Origin: Desertibaculum subflavum
GTDB taxonomy: Bacteria > Pseudomonadota > Alphaproteobacteria > Ferrovibrionales > Ferrovibrionaceae
Direction of reading: 5' to 3'
DNA length: 64,000 bases
Assembly: GCA_003576705.1 (NCBI GenBank)
Contig: QOZS01000024.1
Span: forward strand, 1-64,000
Part shown: piece after piece, positions 36,447 to 44,957 of the stretch
Layout: each line of letters starts with the position of its first letter
Position numbering within the stretch: the first letter of the stretch is position 1
Position numbers and translations under genes: made by a program
Notes under the pieces: generated by a model
Database searches by the model: none
What the model was told of the DNA's origin: nothing
The model's input: the letters and a program-made list of their open reading frames with translations, nothing else

Positions 36447-37163
36447 TTAGCGGCGGCGACGACGGGCCAGCAGGCCGAGGCCGAGCAGGCCGCCGCCGAG
36501 CAGCGCCATCGAGGCCGGCTCGGGGACACTCACCGTGATGGTGACCAGGAAGTCGTCATGGTTGTCGTCCGGGCCGGCGCCGGCGTCGTCCAGGAACACA
36601 TAGACGGTGTCGCAATCCGTCCCGGTGCCCACGCCGGTCGGGTCGCAGCTCAGGAAGAAGTTCGGGGAATCGGCGGTGCCCGCCGAGTCGTCCGGGTTCG
36701 TACCGTTGCTCACCGATCCCGACGGCCCATCGACGTTGGTCTGGTCGGTCAGGAACGAGAAGGTCAGAAGGCCGACACCGCTGCCGACGACCGAGTCGCT
36801 GTCCAGCGGCGACGCAAGGCTGCCGGCGATGACCGAGTCCGGACCGGTGCCGCCGTTGTGGGTGAACGTGATCAGGCCGCCGCCGAGACTGAACGTGTTG
36901 GTGTAGCCGGCTTCGGCACCGTAGAAGTTGACGGTCACCGTGCCCTGCACGGGCAGGTTGATCAGCAGGTCCGACCCGAAATAGCCGTTCAGCTGCGACG
37001 CGCCGCCGAACAGCGGATTCAGGAAATCATTCTCGCCGGTGCCGCCCGGGATCTGCCCGAACGTGCCGCCGTCGATGCTCAGAAACGCCGCGTTCGCCGG
37101 CGCGGCGACGGCAAGGCCGACACCGAATGCCGCTGCTGCGACCATGCCCGTGAACTTGTTCAT
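36447..37163 (-). CDS. PEP-CTERM sorting domain protein
   Basis: A 238-residue secreted protein. It has a signal peptide (about 1-25, ending ANAA), a Ser/Thr/Gly/Asp-rich beta-type body with few charges and a Cys pair near residues 172-184, then the C-terminal sorting signal VPEPASMALLGGGLLGLGLL followed by ARRRRR. PEP-CTERM proteins are processed by exosortase and found in biofilm or polysaccharide matrices. ATG 37163 follows GGAGGACCAG. A sigma-54 promoter lies just upstream. No exosortase gene is seen in this window. Confidence 0.92.
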   Translation of the reverse strand: MNKFTGMVAAAAFGVGLAVAAPANAAFLSIDGGTFGQIPGGTGENDFLNPLFGGASQLNGYFGSDLLINLPVQGTVTVNFYGAEAGYTNTFSLGGGLITFTHNGGTGPDSVIAGSLASPLDSDSVVGSGVGLLTFSFLTDQTNVDGPSGSVSNGTNPDDSAGTADSPNFFLSCDPTGVGTGTDCDTVYVFLDDAGAGPDDNHDDFLVTITVSVPEPASMALLGGGLLGLGLLARRRRR

Positions 37164-37511
37164 CTGGTCCTCCACGGTAAGGGCAGCGAACACAACGCGG
37201 CCCGTTACAACAATCCCGATCCACCTGTAAGCAGCAATCGTGCCAGAAGTAACTATTCCCGTTAATACAGAGGGTTAGCTCTCCACCAAAGTCCGCACTC
37301 ATCGTGATTGTAAACCCGTTTGACAGAATGCGGCGGATCTCCACCCCTTGTTAACCGACCGGGCGGCCGGCCCCGACCACACGTTTATGGGGAATGAACG
37401 AATAGGGTCTGCCGGATAATTGTGCCCGCCGCGGCGGTGCGGCCGGCGTCTGCCGGCTCTGCCTGCGTCATCGCCGTTGCGCCGTCCCTGCCCGACCGTT
37501 AAGACCGTCGC
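37164..37511 (-). other. Intergenic region between PEP-CTERM gene and SRP RNA
   Basis: A 348 bp gap. The half next to the PEP-CTERM gene is relatively AT-rich and carries the sigma-54 promoter; the half before the SRP RNA (about 37420-37511) is very GC-rich and must contain the ffs promoter, which I cannot pinpoint. No convincing coding frame lies in it. Confidence 0.5.
37230..37245 (-). promoter_or_regulatory. Sigma-54 (RpoN) promoter of the PEP-CTERM gene
   Basis: The minus strand reads TGGCACGATTGCTGCT, matching 15 of 16 positions of the -24/-12 consensus TGGCACGNNNNTTGCW (only the first T of the -12 box is C), with exact spacing between GG and GC. Transcription would start near 37219, giving a ~56 nt leader before ATG 37163. 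PEP-CTERM genes are known to be driven by sigma-54 with the PrsK/PrsR system. Confidence 0.8.
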
Positions 37512-37606
37512 GGGAGGTTGGCGGCGGACGAGCCCCTCGCCAACCCGGTCAGGTCCGGAAGGAAGCAGCCGTAACGAGCTCCGGTTCGGGTCGTTGACAG
37601 CCTCCC
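37512..37606 (+). ncRNA. ffs: Signal recognition particle RNA (4.5S type)
   Basis: The core GGTCAGGTCCGGAAGGAAGC and AGCCGTAACGAG, with the GGAA tetraloop region, is diagnostic of bacterial SRP RNA. The ends GGGAGG and CCTCCC pair, giving about 95 nt. It is followed by TTTCTCTT and sits 40 bp before dnaX, a typical alphaproteobacterial position. Confidence 0.96.
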
Positions 37607-37646
37607 ACCCCGTTTCTCTTGCCATTGACGGCGTGCCGCCCCGCCG

Positions 37647-39383
37647 ATGAACGAGCCCGCCGCCTATCGCGTCCTTGCCCGGAAGCACCGTCCGGCCGAT
37701 TTCTCGAGCCTGATCGGCCAGGACGCCTTGGTGCGCACGCTGACCAACGCCTTCGAGAGCGGGCGGCTCGCCCATGCCTTCATCCTCACCGGGGTGCGCG
37801 GGGTGGGGAAGACGACCACGGCCCGCATCATCGCCCGCGCGCTCAACTGCGTCGGGCCGGACGGCACGGGCGGGCCGACGATCAATCCCTGCGGCATCTG
37901 CGAGCCGTGCCGCGCCATTGCCGAGGACCGCCATGTCGACGTGATCGAGATGGATGCGGCATCCCGCACCGGCATCGGCGATATCCGCGAGATCATCGAG
38001 GCGGTGCGCTATGCGCCGGCCTCGGCGCGCTACAAGGTCTACATCATCGACGAAGTGCACATGCTCTCCACGGCCGCCTTCAACGGCCTCTTGAAGACGC
38101 TGGAAGAGCCGCCGCCGCATGTGAAGTTCGTCTTCGCCACCACCGAGATCCGCAAGGTGCCGGTGACCGTGCTGTCGCGCTGCCAGCGCTTCGACCTGCG
38201 CCGGGTGGAGGCGGAGCGGCTGGTCGCGCATCTCGGCAACATCGCCAAGGCGGAAGGCGTCACCGTCGCGCCGGAAGCGCTCGCGCTGATCGCCCGCGCC
38301 GCGGAAGGCAGCGTGCGCGACGCGCTCTCGCTGCTGGACCAGGCGATCGCGCATGGCAACGGCGCGGTCGAGGCCGAGGCGGTGCGCGACATGCTGGGCC
38401 TCGCCGATCGCGGCCAGGTGCTCGACCTGTTCGAGGCGATCATGCGGGGCGATGTGCCGGAGGCGCTTCGCCTCTATGGCCAGCAGCACGAGGCCGGCAC
38501 CGACCCGGAAGCCGTGGTGCGCGACCTGCTGGAGCTGACGCATTGGCTGACCCGGCTCCGCATCGTGCCGGCGCTGGCCGACGACCCGAGCGTCCCCGAG
38601 GCGGAGCGCGGCCGCGGCCGTGCGATGGCGCAGAAACTCGGCATGGCGGTGCTGCAGCGCGCCTGGCAGATGCTGCTGAAGGGGCTGGGCGAGGTGCAGC
38701 GGGCGCCGCGTCCCGCCGCGGCGGCGGAGATGCTGATCCTGCGCCTCGCCCATGTGGCCGAGCTGCCGCCGCCCGGTGACCTGGTGGCGGCGCTGACCCA
38801 GGGTGCCGCCGCGGCTCCCGCCGCGGCCCCGGCTGCCATGCCGGCCGGACGCCCGGCGCCCGCCCTCCCCTCGCGCCCAATGGCGAAGGCGGTTGGCGAG
38901 AGCGCACCCAGCGCCCCGCGCGCGGCCCCCGCCGCATCACCGGCCCCGGCGGAGGCGAAGCTGCCGAGCAGCCTGAGGGAGATCGTGGAACTGGTGGCCG
39001 CCCGCGGCGATTCACGTCTCAGGGCCGAGATCGTTCTCTATGTGCGACCGGTCCGGATCGATGCCGGCCATGTCGAGTTCTCCACCGCGCCAGGAGCGCC
39101 GCCCGACCTTGCCAACCGTCTGCAGCTGAAGCTCAGGGAATGGACGGCGCGGCCCTGGGCGGTGGTGGTTTCGACACAGCCGGGCGAGCCGTCGATCGAC
39201 GAGAGCGAGAAGGCAGCCAAGGCGGCCGCGCGGGCCGAGGTCGAGCGCCACCCGTTGGTACAGGCGGTGTTCGCGGCCTTTCCCGGCGCCGCGATCCAGA
39301 CGGTGACGCCGCCCGCGCCGGCGGCGGATCCGGTCGAGACGGAGGAGGAAGCGCCGGCGGAACCGACGGAAGCGGAGGATTAG
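37647..39383 (+). CDS. dnaX: DNA polymerase III subunits gamma and tau
   Basis: The clamp-loader ATPase subunit. The 578-residue protein has Walker A GVRGVGKTT (Lys55), zinc cysteines near CGICEPC, Walker B YIIDEVHMLS, LKTLEEPPPHVKF and the SRC sensor (VLSRCQRF). A proline/alanine-rich linker (about 390-440) leads to a C-terminal tau-like part with acidic tail (ETEEEAPAEPTEAED). I saw no obvious slippery A-run for frameshifting to gamma. First gene of dnaX-ybaB-recR. Confidence 0.97.
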   Translation: MNEPAAYRVLARKHRPADFSSLIGQDALVRTLTNAFESGRLAHAFILTGVRGVGKTTTARIIARALNCVGPDGTGGPTINPCGICEPCRAIAEDRHVDVIEMDAASRTGIGDIREIIEAVRYAPASARYKVYIIDEVHMLSTAAFNGLLKTLEEPPPHVKFVFATTEIRKVPVTVLSRCQRFDLRRVEAERLVAHLGNIAKAEGVTVAPEALALIARAAEGSVRDALSLLDQAIAHGNGAVEAEAVRDMLGLADRGQVLDLFEAIMRGDVPEALRLYGQQHEAGTDPEAVVRDLLELTHWLTRLRIVPALADDPSVPEAERGRGRAMAQKLGMAVLQRAWQMLLKGLGEVQRAPRPAAAAEMLILRLAHVAELPPPGDLVAALTQGAAAAPAAAPAAMPAGRPAPALPSRPMAKAVGESAPSAPRAAPAASPAPAEAKLPSSLREIVELVAARGDSRLRAEIVLYVRPVRIDAGHVEFSTAPGAPPDLANRLQLKLREWTARPWAVVVSTQPGEPSIDESEKAAKAAARAEVERHPLVQAVFAAFPGAAIQTVTPPAPAADPVETEEEAPAEPTEAED

Positions 39384-39386
39384 GCC

Positions 39387-39710
39387 GTGAAGAACCTCAC
39401 CGAGATGCTGAAGCAGGCGCAACAGCTGCAGGGCCGCATGGCGGAAATGCAGGCCAAGCTCGAAGCGCACGAGCTGACCGGCAGCGCCGGCGGCGGCATG
39501 GTCACCGTCACCCTGAGCGGCAAGGGCGAGATGCGGCGCGTCTCGATCGACCCGGCGCTGTTCAAGCCGGAGGAGCAGACCGTGGTGGAGGATCTGATCG
39601 TCGCCGCCCATCACGATGCCAAGACGAAGGCCGAGGCCTATATGGCGGAGCAGATGGCCCAGGTGACCGGCGGCCTGCCGCTGCCGCCCGGCTTCAAGCT
39701 GCCGTTCTGA
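39387..39710 (+). CDS. ybaB: YbaB/EbfC nucleoid-associated protein
   Basis: A 107-residue DNA-binding protein with [37 protein letters not shown] and a C-terminal [11 protein letters not shown]. It begins at GTG 39387, three bases after the dnaX stop. The dnaX-ybaB-recR order is highly conserved. Confidence 0.96.
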   Translation: MKNLTEMLKQAQQLQGRMAEMQAKLEAHELTGSAGGGMVTVTLSGKGEMRRVSIDPALFKPEEQTVVEDLIVAAHHDAKTKAEAYMAEQMAQVTGGLPLPPGFKLPF

Positions 39711-39729
39711 GCGGGGTGAGATCGCTTCC

Positions 39730-40320
39730 TTGACCGAGCTCGAGCGTCTGATCCAGCTGCTCGCCAAGCTGCCGGGCCTCGGGCCGCGCTCGGCGCGCCG
39801 CGCCGCGTTGCACCTGATCGACCGCCGCGAGCAGCTGCTGCGCCCGCTGGCGAGTGCGCTGACCGAGGCGGCCGAGCGCGTCAAGGCCTGCTCTGCCTGC
39901 GGCAATCTCGACACCCGCGATCCGTGCGGCATCTGCGCCGATCCGGAGCGCGATGGCACGGCGATTTGCGTGGTCGAGGATGTGCGTGACCTCTGGGCGC
40001 TGGAACGCGCCGGTGCCTTCAGGGGGCGTTACCACGTGCTCGGCGGCACGCTGTCGGCATTGGACGGCCGCGGCCCGGAATCGCTCCGCATCGGCGAACT
40101 GGTCGAGCGGGTCCGGGCGACCGGGGCGGCGGAGGTCATCCTCGCCATGAACGCGACGGTCGAAGGCCAGACCACGGCGCATTACGTGGCCGAGCGGCTG
40201 GAGCCGACCGGCGCGAAGCTGACGCGACTCGCGCAGGGCGTTCCGCTCGGCGGCGAGCTCGATTATCTCGATGACGGGACGCTGAAGGCCGCGCTCAGGG
40301 CGCGGCGGCCGGCCGGCTGA
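39730..40320 (+). CDS. recR: Recombination mediator RecR
   Basis: RecR works with RecF/RecO to load RecA at gaps. The 196-residue protein has an N-terminal helix-hairpin-helix ([17 protein letters not shown]), the C4 zinc finger [16 protein letters not shown], and the TOPRIM domain ([14 protein letters not shown]). Start TTG 39730. Its TGA directly abuts the stop of convergent hemA, forming TGATCA at 40318-40323. Confidence 0.96.
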   Translation: MTELERLIQLLAKLPGLGPRSARRAALHLIDRREQLLRPLASALTEAAERVKACSACGNLDTRDPCGICADPERDGTAICVVEDVRDLWALERAGAFRGRYHVLGGTLSALDGRGPESLRIGELVERVRATGAAEVILAMNATVEGQTTAHYVAERLEPTGAKLTRLAQGVPLGGELDYLDDGTLKAALRARRPAG

Positions 40321-41532
40321 TCAGGCTGCCTGGCGCAGCCCGAGCTCCTGCCACACGGCGGAGAGTGCATTGACCAGGTCGCGCATCATGGCGTCGTCGT
40401 GCAGCGGCGTCGGCGTGATGCGCAGGCGCTCGGTGCCGCGCGGCACGGTGGGATAGTTGATCGGCTGGATATAGATGCCGTGCTCGTCCAGCAGCCGGTC
40501 GGAAGCCTGCTTGCACATGGCCGGATCGCCGACGAAGACCGGCACGATATGGCTTTCGGAGGGCATCACCGGCAGGCCGGCTCTGGCCAGCATGGCCTTC
40601 AGGGTCGCGGCGCGCTCCTGGTGCCGCTCACGCATCTCGTCATGCGCGCGCAGATAGCGGATGCTGGCGCGCGCGCCGGCGGCGACCGCGGGCGGAATGG
40701 TGGTGGTGAAGATGAAGCCCGGCGCGTGGCTGCGCACCGCATCGACCAGGTCGGCCGAGGCCGCGATATAGCCGCCGACCACGCCGAAGGCCTTGGCGAG
40801 CGTGCCTTCGATCACGTCGATCCGCGCCATCACGCCGTCGCGCTCGGCGACGCCGGCGCCGGTCCGCCCGTACATGCCGACCGCATGCACCTCGTCGAGA
40901 TAGGTCAGCGCGTTGTACGTCTCGGCGAGATCGCAGATTGCCGCCAACGGCGCGATGTCGCCGTCCATCGAATAGACGCTCTCGAAGGCAATGAGCTTGG
41001 CGCGATCGCGGCCGGCCGCCTTGAGCAGCTCTTCCAGATGGGCAAGGTCGTTGTGGCGGAACACCTGCCGTTCGCAGCCGGCATGGCGGATGCCCTCGAT
41101 CATCGAGGCGTGGTTCAGCGCGTCCGACAGGATCAGGCAATCGGGCAGCAGCTTGCCGAGGGTCGACAAAGCCGCCTCGTTGGCGACGAAGCCCGAGGTG
41201 AAGACGAGGGCCGCGGGCTTGCCGTGCAGGCCGGCAAGCTCGGCTTCCAGCTCGATCACGGCGTGATGCGTGCCGGAGATGTTGCGGGTGCCGCCGGCCC
41301 CGGCGCCGTAGCGGTCGATCGCCTCGTGCATGGCCTCGATCACCGCGGGATGCTGGCCCATGCCGAGATAGTCGTTCGAGCACCAGATCACGATCTCCCG
41401 GCCGTTCGCCGTGCCGTGGTCGACGGCGCGCGGAAAGCGGCCCGCCTTGCGCGCCAGGTCGGTGAATACGCGATAGCGCCGCTCGGCCTTCAGCCGCGCG
41501 ATCGCATCGCCGAAAATCCGGTCGTAGTCCAT
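40321..41532 (-). CDS. hemA: 5-aminolevulinate synthase
   Basis: Condenses glycine and succinyl-CoA to 5-aminolevulinate, the first step of the C4 haem pathway found in alphaproteobacteria. Signatures are [48 protein letters not shown], the DEVHAVG loop and the PLP lysine in GTLAKAFG (Lys247). Start ATG 41532; 403 aa is typical. Its stop abuts that of recR. Confidence 0.97.
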   Translation of the reverse strand: MDYDRIFGDAIARLKAERRYRVFTDLARKAGRFPRAVDHGTANGREIVIWCSNDYLGMGQHPAVIEAMHEAIDRYGAGAGGTRNISGTHHAVIELEAELAGLHGKPAALVFTSGFVANEAALSTLGKLLPDCLILSDALNHASMIEGIRHAGCERQVFRHNDLAHLEELLKAAGRDRAKLIAFESVYSMDGDIAPLAAICDLAETYNALTYLDEVHAVGMYGRTGAGVAERDGVMARIDVIEGTLAKAFGVVGGYIAASADLVDAVRSHAPGFIFTTTIPPAVAAGARASIRYLRAHDEMRERHQERAATLKAMLARAGLPVMPSESHIVPVFVGDPAMCKQASDRLLDEHGIYIQPINYPTVPRGTERLRITPTPLHDDAMMRDLVNALSAVWQELGLRQAA

Positions 41533-41682
41533 GACCCCGCTCGACCCTGCATGGCGCCCATCCTCCGGATGAACGCCCCAACCGGGCGGCATCATCCGCC
41601 CGGCCGGACCGGCTGTGAAGCCGGAATCGCGCGACAATTGGTCTCTTTGCCGCGATTTCGGTTAGCCCTTAGGCCGCCCGGC

Positions 41683-42207
41683 CTAGCGGGGCGCCGCCGA
41701 TTTCGCGCGGTCGAGGCTGCGCTGAATGGCCTTGGCAAGGCCGCTTTCCACCTCGCGGCCGAGCGACCCGCCATCGCCTTTGACGCCGTGGCCGATGACG
41801 GCGCGCAGCGCGTCGACATGGGCGCCGACGATCTCGGGATCGGCCGGCACCTCGGCACCGCCGATCTCGGCCGTGCGTTCGAGATAGCGGCAGAGCGAGC
41901 CGGCGATGCCGGTCACCAGCTTGAAATCGAAGGTGGCGCCCTGGCCCTTGATGTCGTGCACCACGCCGTAGACAGATTGCAGCGCCTCGATGCGGGAGGC
42001 GGGCGCAACGGCAGCGGTGAAGGCGGCCGCCCCGGCTTCCAGCGCCGCCAAGTCGTTCGCCACCCAGCCGAGATAATCCCCGGCCATGTCCTGCAGCGCC
42101 GCCTCGGCGCGGGCGATCAGCCCGGGATCGGTCGGCCTGGGCGGTCCGACCTTGGCGCGCAGCGGATTGACCGGTTGGATCACCTCATAGGCGGCGGGCT
42201 TGGCCAT
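41683..42207 (-). CDS. HPt-domain phosphotransfer protein
   Basis: A 174-residue mostly helical protein. The HPt core SVYGVVHDIKGQGATFDF carries the likely phospho-accepting His84, followed by KLVTGIAGSLCRYLE. It starts five bases after the stop of the response-regulator gene on the same strand, so the two form an operon. HPt proteins relay phosphate between a receiver and a kinase or second receiver. The partner kinase is not in this window. Confidence 0.8.
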   Translation of the reverse strand: MAKPAAYEVIQPVNPLRAKVGPPRPTDPGLIARAEAALQDMAGDYLGWVANDLAALEAGAAAFTAAVAPASRIEALQSVYGVVHDIKGQGATFDFKLVTGIAGSLCRYLERTAEIGGAEVPADPEIVGAHVDALRAVIGHGVKGDGGSLGREVESGLAKAIQRSLDRAKSAAPR

Positions 42208-42212
42208 CGGGC

Positions 42213-42725
42213 TCAGCCGTCCAGCATCTCGAGCGTGCCGACGCCCGCACCGCCGCGCGGAATATTCGGACCCGCATCGATGCCGCGGCGCAGTGGCCCG
42301 AAATAGGCACCATTGCGGACGAAGGGCCGCGGCCGCTCGACGACGGCCATGACCCGCTGATAGAGCGCGGTGACGCTGAGCGGCTTGGCCAGGAACTCGG
42401 TCACGCCGGCATCCCGGGCGGCGACCACTTTGTCGGGCTCCGAATAGGCCGAGGTCATGATGATCGGCAGGAAGCGGTTGGGGCTGCGGCCGTCCTGGCG
42501 CACGGCATGGGTGAAGGCGATGCCGTCCATCGGCCGCATCATCATGTCGCAGACCACGATGTCGACCGCCTGGCCGCGCAGGAGGTCGAGCGCTTCTTCG
42601 CCCTCCGGCGCCTCGACAATGTCGTGCGAGCCCAGCTGGTGCAGGATGGTGCGCACCAGCCGCCGCATCGGTTCATTGTCGTCCACCAGCAGGAACGACA
42701 GGTTTTCGAAGCTGTAGTAACTCAC
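42213..42725 (-). CDS. Single-domain response regulator with C-terminal tail
   Basis: A 170-residue CheY-like receiver: acidic pair in FLLVDDNEP, phospho-acceptor Asp60 in VVCDMMMRPMDG, the Thr switch in MTSAYSEPD and the Lys in EFLAKPLS. After the receiver comes a basic Pro/Gly-rich tail (RPFVRNGAYFGPLRRG) with no DNA-binding fold. The GTG 42725 is preferred; an upstream TTG is possible. Adjacent HPt gene makes it a phosphorelay component. Confidence 0.85.
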   Translation of the reverse strand: MSYYSFENLSFLLVDDNEPMRRLVRTILHQLGSHDIVEAPEGEEALDLLRGQAVDIVVCDMMMRPMDGIAFTHAVRQDGRSPNRFLPIIMTSAYSEPDKVVAARDAGVTEFLAKPLSVTALYQRVMAVVERPRPFVRNGAYFGPLRRGIDAGPNIPRGGAGVGTLEMLDG

Positions 42726-42830
42726 GGCGCGTTGTGGCTCCCCCAAACCATGCCACCTTCCGGTTGCGCTACAATTGTGAGCGCCGAGGGGTTTATGAAT
42801 TCCTAAGCGCCGGCCGATCACGCCCGGCGA

Positions 42831-43127
42831 TCATGCCATGCCGAGCGCCTGCATGTAGAGGTCGAGCAGGGCTTCCTGCTCCTGGCGGTCGGCCTGCTCC
42901 ACCTTCCGCAAGCGAATGATCTGGCGGATGATCTTGGTGTCGAAGCCGGCGCCCTTGGCCTCGGCGTAGACCTCCTTGATGTCGTCGGCGAGCGCCTTCT
43001 TTTCCTCCTCCAGCCGCTCGATGCGGGCGACGATCTGACGCAGCCGCTCGGCCGCGATGCCGCCCACGTCGTTCGCCGGTTGCTCGTTCTTCGCCGCTGC
43101 CGTCGCTGCCATCTGTTCCTCGAACAC
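42831..43127 (-). CDS. gapR: GapR-type DUF2312 nucleoid protein
   Basis: A 98-residue helical protein: [39 protein letters not shown] and [19 protein letters not shown]. This is the DUF2312 family, whose Caulobacter member GapR clamps overtwisted DNA and aids replication and transcription. It follows the DUF1244 gene by 13 bp on the same strand. Confidence 0.92.
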   Translation of the reverse strand: MFEEQMAATAAAKNEQPANDVGGIAAERLRQIVARIERLEEEKKALADDIKEVYAEAKGAGFDTKIIRQIIRLRKVEQADRQEQEALLDLYMQALGMA

Positions 43128-43140
43128 TTTCGAATAGACC

Positions 43141-43425
43141 TCAATGCTTCGGTGGCTTGAACGCCGCCAGCTTCTCCGGCGACGCCTCGGTCTGGTGCTT
43201 CGCCTTCCATTCCTCGTAGGGCATGCCGTACACGATCTCGCGCGATTCGTCCTTGCTCATCTGGACGCCCTTGGCTTCGGCCGCCTCGCGGTACCAGTTC
43301 GACAGGCAGTTGCGGCAGAAGCCGGCGAGATTCATCAGATCCAGGTTCTGCACATCGGTGCGCTCGCGCAGATGTTGCACCAGCCGGCGGAACGCCGCCG
43401 CCTCCAACTCGGTCTTCTGGTCCAT
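43141..43425 (-). CDS. DUF1244 family protein
   Basis: A 94-residue soluble protein with [38 protein letters not shown] and [13 protein letters not shown], the DUF1244 pattern. It has a conserved CRNC pair. Function is unknown to me. It sits between the N-formylglutamate amidohydrolase-like gene and gapR. Confidence 0.9.
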   Translation of the reverse strand: MDQKTELEAAAFRRLVQHLRERTDVQNLDLMNLAGFCRNCLSNWYREAAEAKGVQMSKDESREIVYGMPYEEWKAKHQTEASPEKLAAFKPPKH

Positions 43426-43486
43426 CGCACTCTCCTCTCCGAGGATCGATCGCCACCCCTAGAGATAGCGCGGACCGGGCTTGCGG

Positions 43487-44251
43487 TCAGTAGCGCTCGA
43501 CGCGGAACGGCGTGGCTTCGGCCATGATCTCCGCCAGCACGCGGGCCAGGCGCCCGGCCCAGCGCTCCACTCCGGCCGGCCGGTCGATCTCGTCCTGGCG
43601 CACCTCGATCAGCACATGCGGCAGTCCCGCCGATGCGCCGTGCCGGCCCATCGTGTAGCCGACATGGCTCTTGCCCGAATAGGGGTGGTTGTCGCCGACC
43701 TCGAGGCCCGGCTCGGCACCGAGCTTCGCCATCAGCGGCACGGCGAGCCGCGGGTCCTGATCCCACAGGATGCCGCAATGCCACGGCCGGGCGCGGCCGC
43801 GCATCGTCGGGGTAAAGCTGTGGATCGACACAATGGCCGGCGCCTCGACGCTGCGCCGCATGACATCGATCTGCCGCGCGATCGCGTCATGATACGGCGT
43901 GTGGAAGCGCGCGATGCGTCCCGCAACCTCGTCGGACGACAAACCGCGATTGCCGGCGATGACGGTGCCGTCGGACAGCTCGCAGATCAGCGTCGGGTCG
44001 TCCGGCGCGCGGTTGCAATCGACCAGCAGCCGGGAGAAGCCCGACAGCACGGCCGGCGCGTCGAGCCGCTCGACCAGCGCCTCGGTCAGCGCGGCGGCGC
44101 CGATATCCCAGCCGATATGCCGCGCGAGTTCCGCCTCGCCGATGCCAAGCGTGCCGTAACCCTCGGGCAGTACGCGGCTCGCATGGTCGCAGGTCAGCAG
44201 CAGATCGCGCCGGCCGCCTTCCAGCAGGCGGAAGGCGGCATCCCCCGCCAC
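43487..44251 (-). CDS. N-formylglutamate amidohydrolase family protein
   Basis: A 254-residue metal-dependent hydrolase: LLLTCDHASRVLPEGYG, FSRLLVDCNRAPDDP, VSIHSFTPTMRG and GDNHPYSGKSHVGYTMGRHG. HutG-type enzymes release formate from N-formylglutamate in histidine breakdown, but no other hut genes are here, so the substrate is uncertain. GTG 44251 starts two bases after the stop of the nitroreductase gene. Confidence 0.88.
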   Translation of the reverse strand: MAGDAAFRLLEGGRRDLLLTCDHASRVLPEGYGTLGIGEAELARHIGWDIGAAALTEALVERLDAPAVLSGFSRLLVDCNRAPDDPTLICELSDGTVIAGNRGLSSDEVAGRIARFHTPYHDAIARQIDVMRRSVEAPAIVSIHSFTPTMRGRARPWHCGILWDQDPRLAVPLMAKLGAEPGLEVGDNHPYSGKSHVGYTMGRHGASAGLPHVLIEVRQDEIDRPAGVERWAGRLARVLAEIMAEATPFRVERY

Positions 44252-44253
44252 GG

Positions 44254-44832
44254 CTACACGATCTGGCAGGCTTCGTCGAAATCGAGCCGCGGGTTGCGCG
44301 GGAACACGCCGGAGGGATCCCCGTAACCGATGTTGCAGAGGAAGTTGGACTTGATGCGGCCGCCGGGGAAGAACGCCGCATCCACCTTCGCGTTGTCGAA
44401 GCCCGACATCGCGCCGCAATCGAGACCGAGCGAGCGCGCGGCGATGATGAAATAGCCGCCCTGCAGCGAGCCGTTGCGGAATGCCGTGATCTCGCGCGCC
44501 GGGCCGTTGAACCAGTCCTTGGCCTCCGGCTTCTGCGGGAACAGCTTGGGGATCTGCTCGTTGAAATCCAGGTCGTAGGCGATGATGGCGCAGACCGGCG
44601 CCTGCATGGTCTTGTCCAGATTGCCGGCGGAGAGCGCCGGCGCCAGCTTATGCTTCGCCTCCTTCGATTGCACGAAGACGATGCGCGCCGGCGAGCAGTT
44701 GGCCGAGGTCGGGCCCCAGCGCATCAGATCGTACAGCGCTCGTAGCGTGATCTCGGAGACGGGCTTGTCGCTCCACACGTTGTGCGTGCGCGCGGCGCGG
44801 AAGATGGTGTCCAGGGCGGCGTCGGTCAGCAT
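44254..44832 (-). CDS. Nitroreductase family protein, RutE-like
   Basis: A 192-residue FMN reductase: [73 protein letters not shown] and [16 protein letters not shown] match RutE, the putative malonic semialdehyde reductase of uracil breakdown. No other rut genes are nearby, so the role may be broader. ATG 44832 has AAGAAGGGCC upstream. Confidence 0.88.
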   Translation of the reverse strand: MLTDAALDTIFRAARTHNVWSDKPVSEITLRALYDLMRWGPTSANCSPARIVFVQSKEAKHKLAPALSAGNLDKTMQAPVCAIIAYDLDFNEQIPKLFPQKPEAKDWFNGPAREITAFRNGSLQGGYFIIAARSLGLDCGAMSGFDNAKVDAAFFPGGRIKSNFLCNIGYGDPSGVFPRNPRLDFDEACQIV

Positions 44833-44957
44833 GTCGGCCCTTCTTGAAGGTTGGTCTGCCGGTCGAGGCATGGCCCCGGGGAAGCAGGGGAAGTGACTTC
44901 ATTCACGAACCGTTCCAGACTAGTCATTGGTCCCGTTCGCGCAACCTCACTCCCCGG

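Noticed and set aside
37420..37511. GC-rich stretch before SRP RNA as a possible riboswitch
   Set aside because: I could not find any known aptamer core or consistent alternative stems; it is just GC-rich.
38440..39015. 191-codon minus-strand frame opposite dnaX
   Set aside because: It mirrors the proline/alanine-rich linker of dnaX and has no family signature.
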